The notes under the pieces are model-generated. The model was not told where the DNA came from, searched no databases, and was given only the letters and a program-made list of their open reading frames with translations. DNA of 64,000 nucleotides from Platanthera guangdongensis (Eukaryota > Streptophyta > Magnoliopsida > Asparagales > Orchidaceae): positions 177,143,499-177,207,498 of the forward strand of contig CM077150.1 of assembly GCA_039583875.1 (NCBI GenBank), written 5' to 3'. Every line of letters begins with the position of its first letter. Position 1 is the stretch's first letter. Below are positions 55,200 to 64,000 of this stretch, in pieces. A program made the translations under genes and the position numbers.

Positions 55200-57795
55200 T
55201 GTAACGCCCCTGTTTTTTTCAGCATTATTTACTCCTCTTGTTGACGTCATAATGACGTAAGGGCGTTACTTTAGCGTGCAGTTGATGGCGCGTCGCCAAT
55301 AGTGTGTTATCGCGTCTTTTCGATTCAGTCGGCTGAATTCATGAATCTTTGGGGGAAACGGAAAATTTCACATTTGGAAAACTTAATTGATTGATTTTTT
55401 CTTGCTCGTCTAGTTTCGTAAAACCAACCTTATTATGTTTGATTTTATTTTATTTTATTCTTTGGGTACTGTCTGGGTTCGACGATCGTCGAGCGGAGCT
55501 CGACGATCGCTTTTCCTTTCTATTGTTGTCTAAGTTCGAAGATCGTCGAGCAGAGCTCGACGATCATTTTTCCTTTTGGTGCTATCTGGGTTCGACGATC
55601 GTCGAGCGGGGCTCGACGATCGCTTTTCCTTTCTGCTGCTGTCTGGGTTCGATGATCGTCGAGCGGAGCTCGACGATCGCTTTTCCTTTCTGGGCGCTGT
55701 TTGGAGTTCGACGATCGTCGAGCGGAGCTCGACGATTGTTGGTTTCTTCTGGGTGCTGCTTGAAGTTCGACGATCGTCGAGCAGAGCTCGACGATTGTTA
55801 GTTTCTATGTGAGTTCGTCGAGCTGAGCGGTCTGTTGTCGATACAGTTGTGTCGACACCGCTGAGCTGAGCCGTCGGGTGTCGACACAGCTATGTCGACA
55901 CCATTGTGTCGTAGGGTGTCGATACAAGTGTGTCGGCACCGCTGTGTCGTCGGGTGTCGACATAGTTATGTCGACACCGCTATGTCGTTGGGTGTCGACA
56001 CAATTGTGTCGACACCGCTGTGCCGTCAGGTGTCGACACAGTGGTGTCGACACTGCCGTCGGGTGTCGTATAGTGGTGTCGACACCGCCGGGCCGGATTT
56101 GTTGAACCCGGTCCTCTCTGCTGTCAGTATTTATACTTTCTGCTTCTTCTTAATCTTTAAGCCGACCTAGAATTTCTCCTGCCTTCCGTACCAGAGCGGC
56201 ATGTGAGGAGAAGGTTGTTCGTCCATTCTTCTTACGGTGACCACCGACGGAGCTCCGGTGCTCGGATTTTCCAAATGATCATAGATCTGGAAAGCTCTCG
56301 TCGAGAGCTGCGCCCTCGTGGTAATTTCTTCCCCGTTTCTCGAGATTTTCTTGTTAGGGTTTTCGGCCCTAACCGTTATTTTAGATATTTTCGTCCAGAT
56401 TTCGGCTCCTATTGCGACGTGTGGAGATTTGGAGAGTTTTTCTAGTAAATCGAGGCAAGTGGTGTTCTTGCTCTCCCTCTTGTTCTTGATTCTAATTTTT
56501 TGCCATTTTTCTACACTTGTTTGAGTTTATTATGTTTCAATTGTTGAGATACTTGTCCTGAAATCCTATCTCCCCCTCCCCCCTCTATTCCTGGAATTGT
56601 GACTTGATGTCCCTAAAGCCTTAACCCCAAAATTCTAGTCCATTGCATTGGTAAACAAATTGGTTATCGTGCTGTTATAACCATCGAGTCATCTTGTTCG
56701 TTTTTCTTATTAAACTTCACTTGATGTACCTTGAAATGCTCTTATGCATTCCACTTGGTTGGTTATCCCTTGAGTTTATGATGAATAAAAAACAAATGAA
56801 CCCTGCTTGTACAATTATGTAACTAAAGAAACACAGATGGACTTTGCGCGTTGGGGTTTCTCCCTCGGCATAGTAATTATTAATGAAAGATTGAACTTCT
56901 ATTGTTGGTGCCTATTCTGCCTTGTTAATTTGTTTAGCCTTTCTTACTCGGCTAGTTTTACTGTTGCTTACTTTTACTCTGCTGACTGTTTGTTGCAGTC
57001 GCTTTTCATTCTCCTTCACTTTGAGGTTTGTGTAGTCTGCTTTTACTCTTGCACTACTTGTGGCTTGCTTCTGAGGTGTTCTTCTTTTGAATGCCCCAGG
57101 ATCAGAGCTGTAGCAGGTTTAGCTGACAGTGTTGGGCTTCTGGTGCTGCTGGTGTCTGCGGCCGTTTGATTCCACCTCTGAGCTTGAGGTAGTTGTCTTT
57201 GTTTAAACTTGTCAGATTTTACTATGGGTTCGTGTCAGTTGTTGACGCCCATAGAATTTGATTTTTTTGTGATGGACTACTTGCTGTTGTTACTGCCGTT
57301 ACTCTTTATCTGATTGTTCTTGCTCTCTAGAAAGGATTTATGTTAGGATGCATTTAGTTATTTTAAAGTATACAAAACTATATTCTGGAATATTGGCATG
57401 GCATGACTTCAACTACTAAAGCCAATACTTTTAAGCATACAAAAGATTTCTATATATATATAGTAAATGTAGAAGTCACATCATCGTTTTATGATACTGC
57501 ACCCTCACTCTCATGTAGGTTAACAAATAAACTAACTCACTATTTTTCGCCGCGTAAAATATATATATTTTCTCACCTATGGACTGGTAGTCCGCCCGAC
57601 CGAGGGACACGGTCATTAACTCCATTAATTTATATGCATTGTTTTAACTAAAAGTTATAAATCTTTTACTTGAAGTAAATGTGAGGACGGGTTGCCTGAG
57701 CGTCTGCAGTTGTCCCCTGCATGGCGTGGCATCACGGCGCGTAGTTTCTCCACTCTGACGTATTTTCGAATACGGAGAAAATGCGGGTTGTGATA
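55200..57795 (+). repeat. 3' LTR of element B (2596 bp)
   Basis: Colinear with 46830-49607. Ends GGGTTGTGATA (terminal CA changed to TA). Arrays at 55478-55800 and 55838-56085. One copy of the 50-bp unit instead of four. Confidence 0.95.
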
Positions 57796-57800
57796 GTGGC

Positions 57801-58026
57801 TCTCTTAGATGATGCTCTTCTGCGGCGGTACCTTCGGGACCACTCATCGGTGATGAGTGCTTTCAATCGGGGGATGATTGATGGAGACGACGGCCCCCAA
57901 CATGTTGAAGATGATGAAGGATTGCTCGTGGAAGATCCTTGTCCATCTCCAACAAAAGACTTGCGTCGCCATGGTGATCGTGTGGAGCGTCGCTATAACC
58001 TCCGCTCGCGGCACAAGACCACATAA
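57801..58026 (+). pseudogene. pol: Chromodomain end and LTR-encoded C-terminus of element H
   Basis: Resumes the H chromodomain after B (L-L-D-D-A-L-L-R-R-Y). It then crosses the LTR start at 57879 without a stop and ends with TAA at 58024-58026. About 48 codons, including D-G-D-D-G-P-Q-H-V-E-D-D-E and the basic end R-V-E-R-R-Y-N-L-R-S-R, are encoded by LTR sequence. The same frame is open in the 5' LTR (29798-29945) and a diverged version in solo LTR I. Confidence 0.85.
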
Positions 58027-58262
58027 TATTATTTAGTTGAATAATTTTAATATTATTTGAATTTATTGTGCTATTTGTTTGGAGCATTTTATTATTTCCT
58101 TATGGTTTAAAAACATTAGAGTTTATATTTTATTATGGGGCTGCATTTAGCCAAAGTATGATGTAAGCATATATATAAGCATTTAATGTTTTCATTTTGG
58201 AGAAGTTGAATGAGAATTTGAAAACCCTAACTCTTCTTAAAGAATTTTTCTCCACCTCCCTC
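57879..58262 (+). repeat. 3' LTR of element H (truncated)
   Basis: Starts TGATGGAGACGACGG after CGGGGGATGAT (polypurine tract-like) and follows the 5' LTR closely for about 384 bases (TATATATA near 58169), then stops at CACCTCCCTC, where K begins. Confidence 0.9.
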
Positions 58263-59350
58263 TGTAAGACTACCTTTTTTAAAAAAAAAAACCCGGGGTC
58301 TTATGCCCAGAACCGCCGTCTTGTGGTGGCCCCAACTCTCGGGAAAGTCGTCACTACAAAACGCCGATTCTGTCGGCCTTTTCGATCTTCACAGAGAGAG
58401 CAATATTTAGGAAATGGAATAGCTGAGTCCACAAAAGTCATATATAATAAGAGAAATCACAACATGTCCATAAGTAGAAAGTGCTGCGAAGTAACAAAAC
58501 GGAAATATAAACGGGCTTAAGCTCGGTACATCAGATCCTCGCTACAATCTCTCGCGGAAGCTATATGAAGACTATCACTCACGGAGCTGGTCACTGGTGC
58601 TCTGGTACTAGACTGGCCCACCTCCATGCGCATCGTACTCTGCTAGTGCTGGTCCCTGTGTTGCTGGTCCATGTCTCCCATCCGGATCCCCTGTAATGTT
58701 GTGGTCCAAAAACCATTAGTCATAAAGACTAAGCCCTATCATCCCCTACCCCTACCCCCATGGCACCTAGGCACTGAGCAGGGAGGAGGAAAGGGAAGCT
58801 ACAAAGGTGGAGAGTACAAAGTGGCAGGTGACAGCGGAACTAGTCTAGCAGTTCTATAATAGTATGTAGGGAGGTAAGCAAGTAGAATAAGCAGCATTTG
58901 TAAGAAAGATAAATAAGCAACAAATAAGTAACCTTAACTTATATGAATGTCCATACAAACATATAAGTTAAGGGGTCTTCAGCAAGGCTCCCATCGTATA
59001 AAAAGTCTCATACCAATTTATACGTTGGGGTGTCGGTTGTATGCAAGTATGCTATGCCATGATTCATACAAGTGCAACCCACGCACACGACTCTATGCGC
59101 ACATACCTTTAACTCCCCCTATTTGGGCAGTTAGCTTCACTCCCAGGAACCTCCATAGTGGCAAACGGAGACAGTGGGTCGGGCCCCCCACTCCTAGGCG
59201 GGTATCCACACTACCAGGCCTAGCCCTCTCGTACGCCCCTAGAAGAACACAACCAAGAGTATCCGCGTACTAATGCTTGCCATATCCACCAGACTTTCTT
59301 TGGCTAAGTGTCCCACACCGCCGAGTCAAAGTATCGATGTTGGTGTGAAC
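58263..59350. repeat. K: unidentified, probable LTR fragment
   Basis: It begins TGTAAGACTACC, then T6A11, and interrupts the H LTR; the TG start and the position suggest the edge of another LTR element. No recognisable protein in any frame: frames at 58671-58859 and 58947-59273 have no motif. J is inserted at 59351. Orientation and family are unknown. Confidence 0.45.
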
Positions 59351-59731
59351 TGTTGAAGTTGGTGACCGGGCGGTCCGGCGGTTTGTCTTGGCGGGTTGAA
59401 GACCGCGCGGTCTGGCGGTTTGTCTCAGTCGGCTTGGAGACCGGGCAGTCTGGCGGTCTACCCTGGCAGTCTCTCTTCCTCTCTGGTGGTAGCCGTGCGG
59501 TTAGCCCTGCTGTCTAACCGCGCGGCTTGTGCGGTTTGTTTTGTATAGTCCGCTTGTCCTGTAAATTATAGTCCCACATCTCTTATTTGTATTCTCTCAT
59601 CTCTCCTCCATTCTATATAAAGGAGGGCATACCTTTGTAATAGATATCTTTTTTGGATAATAAAATTTCAATTATTCAAAAGTTTATTCGCTTGTTCTCT
59701 ACTTTTCGCTTCCTTTCACTACTTTCTAACA
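59351..59731 (+). repeat. 5' LTR of element J (381 bp)
   Basis: Begins TGTTGAAGTTGG and ends CTTTCTAACA. TATA box TATATAA 59614-59620 and poly(A) signal AATAAA 59659-59664. The first half is packed with CGCGCGG/GGCGG motifs, including the perfect palindrome GACCGCGCGGTC. Confidence 0.95.
59614..59620 (+). promoter_or_regulatory. TATA box of element J LTR
   Basis: CTATATAAAGG, a strong plant-type TATA, 263 bases into the LTR. It is followed by AATAAA about 45 bases later, so R would be very short. Confidence 0.8.
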
Positions 59732-59743
59732 TGGTATCAGAGG
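59732..59743 (+). other. Primer binding site of element J
   Basis: TGGTATCAGAGG directly follows the LTR end; tRNA-Met type. Confidence 0.9.
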
Positions 59744-60416
59744 ACATGGTCATTTCCTCCTGATTCTGTGCGCTCTCTGTTGCTCGCGGCTTGTTTTCCG
59801 CGTTCTGCGACTTGATTCGCGGCTTGCCCTCTCTTCTATCCGCGCGGTTTGTTTCTATCCGCGCGGCTTGTTTCTGTCTGCCGCCCTGTTCGCGCGGCTT
59901 GCTTCTACTTGGTTCTCTTCTCCTACTACTCTTTGTCGCAGCGACCTGTTTCGTTGTCGCCGCGCTCCTTGTTCTTTCTTGCCTCTCTGACTTCCTAGTC
60001 GTTGCGGTCTGTCTCTGTCCGCGTGTCTTGTCTTTATACTCGCGGTTTGCTGCTGTAATCTGCCTGACCGTGCGGGTTGTTCCTTTTTCACCCGCATCTT
60101 GGTCGTGGTCACCTGCTCTTCTCTTCTCTCCTGTTCGCTCGGCCTTCTCAGTCCGCGCGACCTCTTCCCCGCTGGACCTTTGCCTGCTTTTTAGCCTGCT
60201 TGCTAGTCGCCTCGGCCTCATCTTTGGCCGTGCGACTTGTTCTCCTCTGTTCGCCCGACTTTTTCAGGTCGTGCGACTTCTTTCCCTTTGCTTTGCTCGG
60301 CTTCTTGGGAACGGCCTTCCTAGCCGCCCGACCTATTTTCTGGTCGCCCGGCTTGGTGATCTATTCTCTTCTCGCGGTTTGTTCTTCTCGTCGCGGTTTG
60401 CTCCTCTCTTGCTTCC
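59744..60416 (+). other. Leader of element J where gag is expected
   Basis: Pyrimidine- and CpG-rich sequence with repeated CGCGGCTTGTTT and CGCGCGGTTTGTT motifs. An open frame (59791-60483) gives a Leu/Ser/Cys-rich peptide with no capsid or zinc-knuckle motif. No gag is recognisable in any frame. Confidence 0.75.
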
Positions 60417-63400
60417 ATGGCTTTCCTCTCCTCCAGCCTGTCCGCCTCCGTGGTCACCTCTTCTGGTAGTGCTCATGTTGTGACTCGCGGACGATGGCTC
60501 ATCGACTCTGGTGCAACAAATCATATGACAGGCAACCCTCAATGTTTCTCTCTTCTTGACACACAGGCTCAGTTGCCCCCGATCATTGTTGCTGATGGAT
60601 CTCCCTCCCCGGTCCATGGGACGGGCATGGTTCAAGTCACTCCATCTCTCTGCTTGGCTGATACCCTCTATGTGCCCAAGTTTCCGTGCAACTTATTATC
60701 GGTTACTTCTTTATGCAAGCAACTACGGTGTTATGTCACATTCACCCCTACCTCTTGTGCTTTTCAGGATCCGGACTCCCAACGGACGATTGCTACCGGG
60801 ACTGAGAGTGGTGGCCTCTACTTCCTCGACAACGTTTCTGCTCTATCCGCCTTCTCCTCCTCCTCTACAGATCTTCTCCAATGGCATCTTCGCCTTGGAC
60901 ATGATCCTCCCCGAATTCTACGACAGCTCCTGCCGCACCTCCCTCCTCATCATCCTCCTCTAAACTGTGATGCATGTCAACTTGGCAAACATCACCGCTC
61001 CCCCTTCCCACCAATGCAAAGTCGGGGCTCTTCCCATCCGTTCGACCTCGTTCACTCTGATATATGGGGTCCCGCTCCTACCCTCACCATCGGTCGGGGC
61101 AGTTCCTATTTTGTCACCTTCATTGATGATTTCTCTCGATCTACGTGGGTATATCTTCTCAAAGATCGCTCCGAGTTGTTCTCTGTTTGGACCTCCTTTT
61201 ATTCGATGGTTAACACTCAGTTTGCTACGTCTATTAAAATCCTTCGTTCTGACAATGCTAAGGAGTATCTTAGCCACGACTTCTCCTCCTTTTGCACTCA
61301 CCATGGTGTTATTCGTCAAACCAGCTGTGTCTACACCTCACAACAAAATGGGGTGGCGGAATGCAAAAACCGTCACCTCCTTGATGTCGCTCGCACTATG
61401 ATGACTCAAATGCATGTTCCTCGCTCCTATTGGGGCTATGATGTCCTCCTCTCCTGCTATCTCATCAATCGCCTTCCCTCCACCGTTCTCCACGGTGCTA
61501 CCCCCTTCTCCATTCTTTATCCGAACAAGGATCCCTTTTCTCTTCCTCTACACATCTTTGGGTGCACCGCTTTTGTGCACTCTCCCGCTGCCACCCGTGA
61601 TAAACTCTCACCCCGTGCCACCAAATGTGTCTTCCTGGGCTACTCTCCCACTCAGAAAGGCTATTGTTGCTTTGACCCTGTTACCCGCAAGCAATTTGTC
61701 TCTGCGGATGTCACCTTCTTTGCCAATGCATCTTACTTCTCTCCCTCCTCCTCTTCTCCTCCTCCTGCTCCTACTTCTCATACCACCCCATCCATTCCCT
61801 CTGCTCCCACTGAGGTTCCGTCCTCTCCACCCACTCCACCGTCTTCCCCATCCTCCTCATCTCCACCCTCTACTCCGCTTTCTCCCTCCACTCCGCTGCC
61901 ATCTCTCTCTACTCCCGGGCCAGCTCTCTCCACCACGGATACTCCGGATACTGAGGCACCTGCTGACCTGGATCTCCCGATTGCTCTTCGCAAAGGGGTT
62001 CGGGCTTGTACCCACCATCCTCTTGCTGCGGTTGTTTCCTACGATCGCCTTACCCCTGCTCGCCGAGCCTTTGCCCTGGCTATCTCGGCCACTACCACCC
62101 CACGTTCCTACCAGGAGGCCCTTACTATTCCTCACTGGAAAGTTGACATGGATGAGGAGATTGCTACTCTCACTGAACGGGGTACCTGGACCCTTGTTCC
62201 GCCTCCTTTTGGCACAGATGTTGTTGGTTGTCGCTGGGTCTTCGTGGTGAAGTTTCTCCCGGATGGCAGTGTGGATCGTTATAAGGCTCGCCTGGTTGCC
62301 AAGGGTTTTACCCAAACTTATGGGGTTGATTACTTTGACACTTTCTCGCCCGTGGCTCGCCTCAGCACTATTTGGGTTCTTCTCTCTGTGGCTGTCAACA
62401 GGGATTGGCCCATCTCGCAGCTAGATGTTAAGAATGCCTTCCTCTATGGAGATCTGCAGGAAGCTGTTTACATGGAGCAACCTCCAGGGTATGTTGCTCA
62501 GGGGGAGACACGGGTATGCCGGCTAAAGAAGGCTATCTATGGCCTCAAGCAGAGTCCTCGTGCCTGGTTTGACAAGTTCAGTGGCATTATTGCGGCCATT
62601 GGTTTTACACGAAGCTCAGCAGATCACTCCTTGTTTGTTCGGAAAACCGCCTCTGGTCTTGTTGTTCTTGCGGTTTATGTTGATGACATTCTTCTTACTG
62701 GCGATGACCAGGATGGGATACTGATGACCAAGAAACACCTTCGTCAACATCTGGTTACAAAGGATATGGGCTCCCCGAAATACTTTCTGGGGATTGAAAT
62801 CTCTAGAAAGCCCAACTCCATGGTCCTTTCACAACGGAAGTATGCTCTTGATCTTTTAAAGGATGCAGGACTCACTGGTGCTAAACCTGCACGTTGTCCT
62901 ATGGCTGTTGGAGAAGACAAAACTTGGACAGATGACTCACCTCTTCTCTCTGATCTTACGAGATACCGGCGTCTGGTGGGCAAGCTCATATATCTCACGG
63001 TAACCAGACCCGACATCTCCTATGCTGTTGGCACGGTGAGCCAGTTTATGCAAGCTCCGAGGGAGTGTCATCTACAATCTGCTCTGAGGATATTAGAGTA
63101 TATTAAAGCTGCTCCAGGGAAAGGACTCCTATTTCAGAAGAATGGTCACCTAAGGGTTGAAGCTTACTCTGATTCAAGCTATGCGGATGACAAAGGGGAC
63201 CGCAAATCGACTTCAGGTTTCTGCACATTTGTTGGAGGAAATCTTGTGAGTTGGAAGAGCAAGAAATAGTCTGTCGTTTCCAGGTCTAGTGCAGAGGCGG
63301 AATATCGTAGCATGGCATCGACTACATGTGAGTTGAAGTGGTTGCGGGCTCTCATGCTTGACTTAGGAGAGGTTTACAACTATCCTCTTCCTATGTTCTG

Positions 63401-63632
63401 TGACAATAAGGCCGCGATACACATTTCCAAAAATCCGGTCTTTCATGAGAGAACAAAACACATAGAAGTCGACTGTCATTTTATTCGAGAAGAAATATTG
63501 AAGAAACAGATTTGCACTCCATTTGTCACGTCCGACAACGAGTTGGCAGATGTCTTCACCAAGCCAGTGTCCGCTTCCTTTTTTCACATCTGCGACAAGC
63601 TGGGCATGATCGATATATATGCTCCAGCTTGA
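60417..63632 (+). pseudogene. pol: Pol of element J: protease, integrase, RT, RNase H; one premature stop
   Basis: A single frame of 950 codons to TAG 63267-63269, continuing in the same frame to TGA 63630-63632. Domains: protease W-L-I-D-S-G-A-T-N-H-M-T-G (residues about 27-40); IN zinc domain H-L-R-L-G-H...C-D-A-C-Q-L-G-K-H; IN core D in HSDIWGP, D in RSDNAKEY, E in QQNGVAECKNR; a Pro/Ser-rich linker (61740-61930); RT C-R-W-V-F, QLDVKNAFLYGDL, MEQPPGY and catalytic YVDDILLTG; RNase H A-Y-S-D-S-S-Y-A-D, then, after the stop, SSAEAEYRSM, C-D-N-K-A-A-I-H and HIEVDCHFIRE. The stop stands at W-K-S-K-K-*-S-V-V, where copia elements usually have glutamine. Confidence 0.95.
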
Positions 63633-63639
63633 GGGGGAG
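63630..63639 (+). other. Polypurine tract of element J
   Basis: TGAGGGGGAG overlaps the pol stop codon and directly precedes TGTTGAAG. Confidence 0.88.
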
Positions 63640-64000
63640 TGTTGAAGTTGGTGACCGGGCGGTCTGGAGGTTTGTCTTGGCGGGTTGAAGACCGCGCGGT
63701 CTGGCAGTTTGTCTCAGTTGGCTTGGAGACCGGGCGGTCTGGCGGTCTACCCTGGCAGTCTCTCTTCCTCTCTGGTGGTAGCCGTGCGGTTAGCCCTGCT
63801 GTCTAACCGCGCGGCTTGTGCGGTTTGTTTTGTATAGTCCGCTTGTCCTGTAAATTATAGTCCCACATCTCTTATTTGTATTCTCTCATCTCTCCTCCAT
63901 TCTATATAAAGGAGGGCATACCTTTGTAATAGATATCTTTTTTGGATAATAAAATTTCAATTATTCAAAAGTTTATTCGCTTGTTCTCTACTTTTCGCTT
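63640..64000 (+). repeat. 3' LTR of element J (cut by window end)
   Basis: 361 bases colinear with 59351-59711. Differences by eye: two in GGTCCGGCGG/GGTCTGGAGG, two around GGCGGTTTGTCTCAGTCGG and one in GGGCAGTC. Confidence 0.95.

Larger units (their letters stand above)
46830..57795 (+). mobile_element. Element B: complete Ty3/gypsy retrotransposon with TSD
   Basis: An 11-kb element: 5' LTR 46830-49607, PBS 49610-49621, gag from 50413, predicted intron 51644-51723, pol to 55084 and 3' LTR 55200-57795. The perfect 5-bp duplication GTGGC (46825-46829 and 57796-57800) lies in the chromodomain codons of H, whose frame is continuous when B is discounted. Same family as A. It has at least ten premature stops, so it is not autonomous. 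Confidence 0.96.
59351..64000 (+). mobile_element. Element J: compact Ty1/copia retrotransposon, young
   Basis: 5' LTR 59351-59731, PBS 59732-59743, a 670-base leader, a single pol ORF 60417-63632 with one stop, polypurine tract, and a 3' LTR from 63640 cut by the window edge. The left flank TGAAC (59346-59350) is the expected TSD. The two LTRs differ at about five of about 360 compared positions by eye. Copia order: protease, IN, RT, RNase H. No gag domain is visible. Confidence 0.95.

Noticed and set aside
59791..60483. Leu/Cys-rich 230-codon ORF in the J leader as a gag or membrane protein
   Set aside because: No gag motif; the antisense strand is equally open (59676-60221), indicating CG-rich repeat composition.
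1..64000. tRNA or rRNA genes and ordinary host genes
   Set aside because: No cloverleaf, rRNA motif or non-transposon protein domain recognised. The tRNA-Met-complementary stretches are retrotransposon primer binding sites.

Overview
This window is nuclear DNA of a flowering plant. It consists of nested LTR retrotransposons, with no ordinary host gene that I can recognise. Evidence for a plant: a Sirevirus-type Ty1/copia element with an extra ORF before its 3' LTR, several chromodomain-type Ty3/gypsy elements, primer binding sites (PBS) of the TGGTATCA type complementary to initiator tRNA-Met, a short hAT-like inverted-repeat element with an 8-bp target duplication, and coding regions riddled with premature stops. 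The density and depth of nesting suggest pericentromeric or other heterochromatin. The species cannot be read from the sequence.

Layout, using letters for the elements. A (+, gypsy): tail of pol 3-2690 and 3' LTR 2820-5979. D (-, gypsy): gag start 5980-6141, PBS, and a 5' LTR split into 6307-7170 and 17765-19036. C (+, gypsy, complete) 7171-17759 sits in the LTR of D with TSD TGCAG. A solo LTR 'I' (11119-12443) sits in C's protease. E (-, gypsy) 19037-22183 is cut by D, and E itself sits in the 3' LTR of F (-, gypsy; LTR 22184-23302, pol 23335-25431). F's pol is broken by G (about 25425-29797), a gag-only Tat/Ogre-like element with an 86-bp tandem array, an antisense coiled-coil ORF and a 540-bp hAT-like MITE. 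H (+, CRM/Galadriel-like chromovirus) follows G: 5' LTR 29798-31114, gag and pol interrupted by S and B, 3' LTR 57879-58262. S (+, Sirevirus copia) 31920-43949 sits in H gag with TSD GACAT. B (+, gypsy) 46830-57795 sits in the H chromodomain with TSD GTGGC. K (58263-59350) is an unidentified probable LTR piece that abuts H. J (+, compact copia) 59351-64000 sits in K, and its 3' LTR runs off the window.

Insertion order inferred from the nesting: F is oldest on the left, then E, D, C and I. On the right G, then H, then S and B. J is young: its two LTRs differ at about five positions in about 360 bases by eye.

The most interesting signals are these. (1) A 76-80-nt intron lies at the same gag-protease linker in elements B and C, with a degenerate version in E. 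Retention gives a stop within a few codons and removal brings gag and protease into one frame, which would set a Gag to Gag-Pol ratio. (2) Gag ORFs of C, D and E have no ATG and begin with GTG directly after an in-frame TAG. (3) Short CpG-rich palindromes are amplified in the LTRs of unrelated superfamilies. (4) The pol reading frame of H ends inside its own LTR, and this is conserved in solo LTR I.
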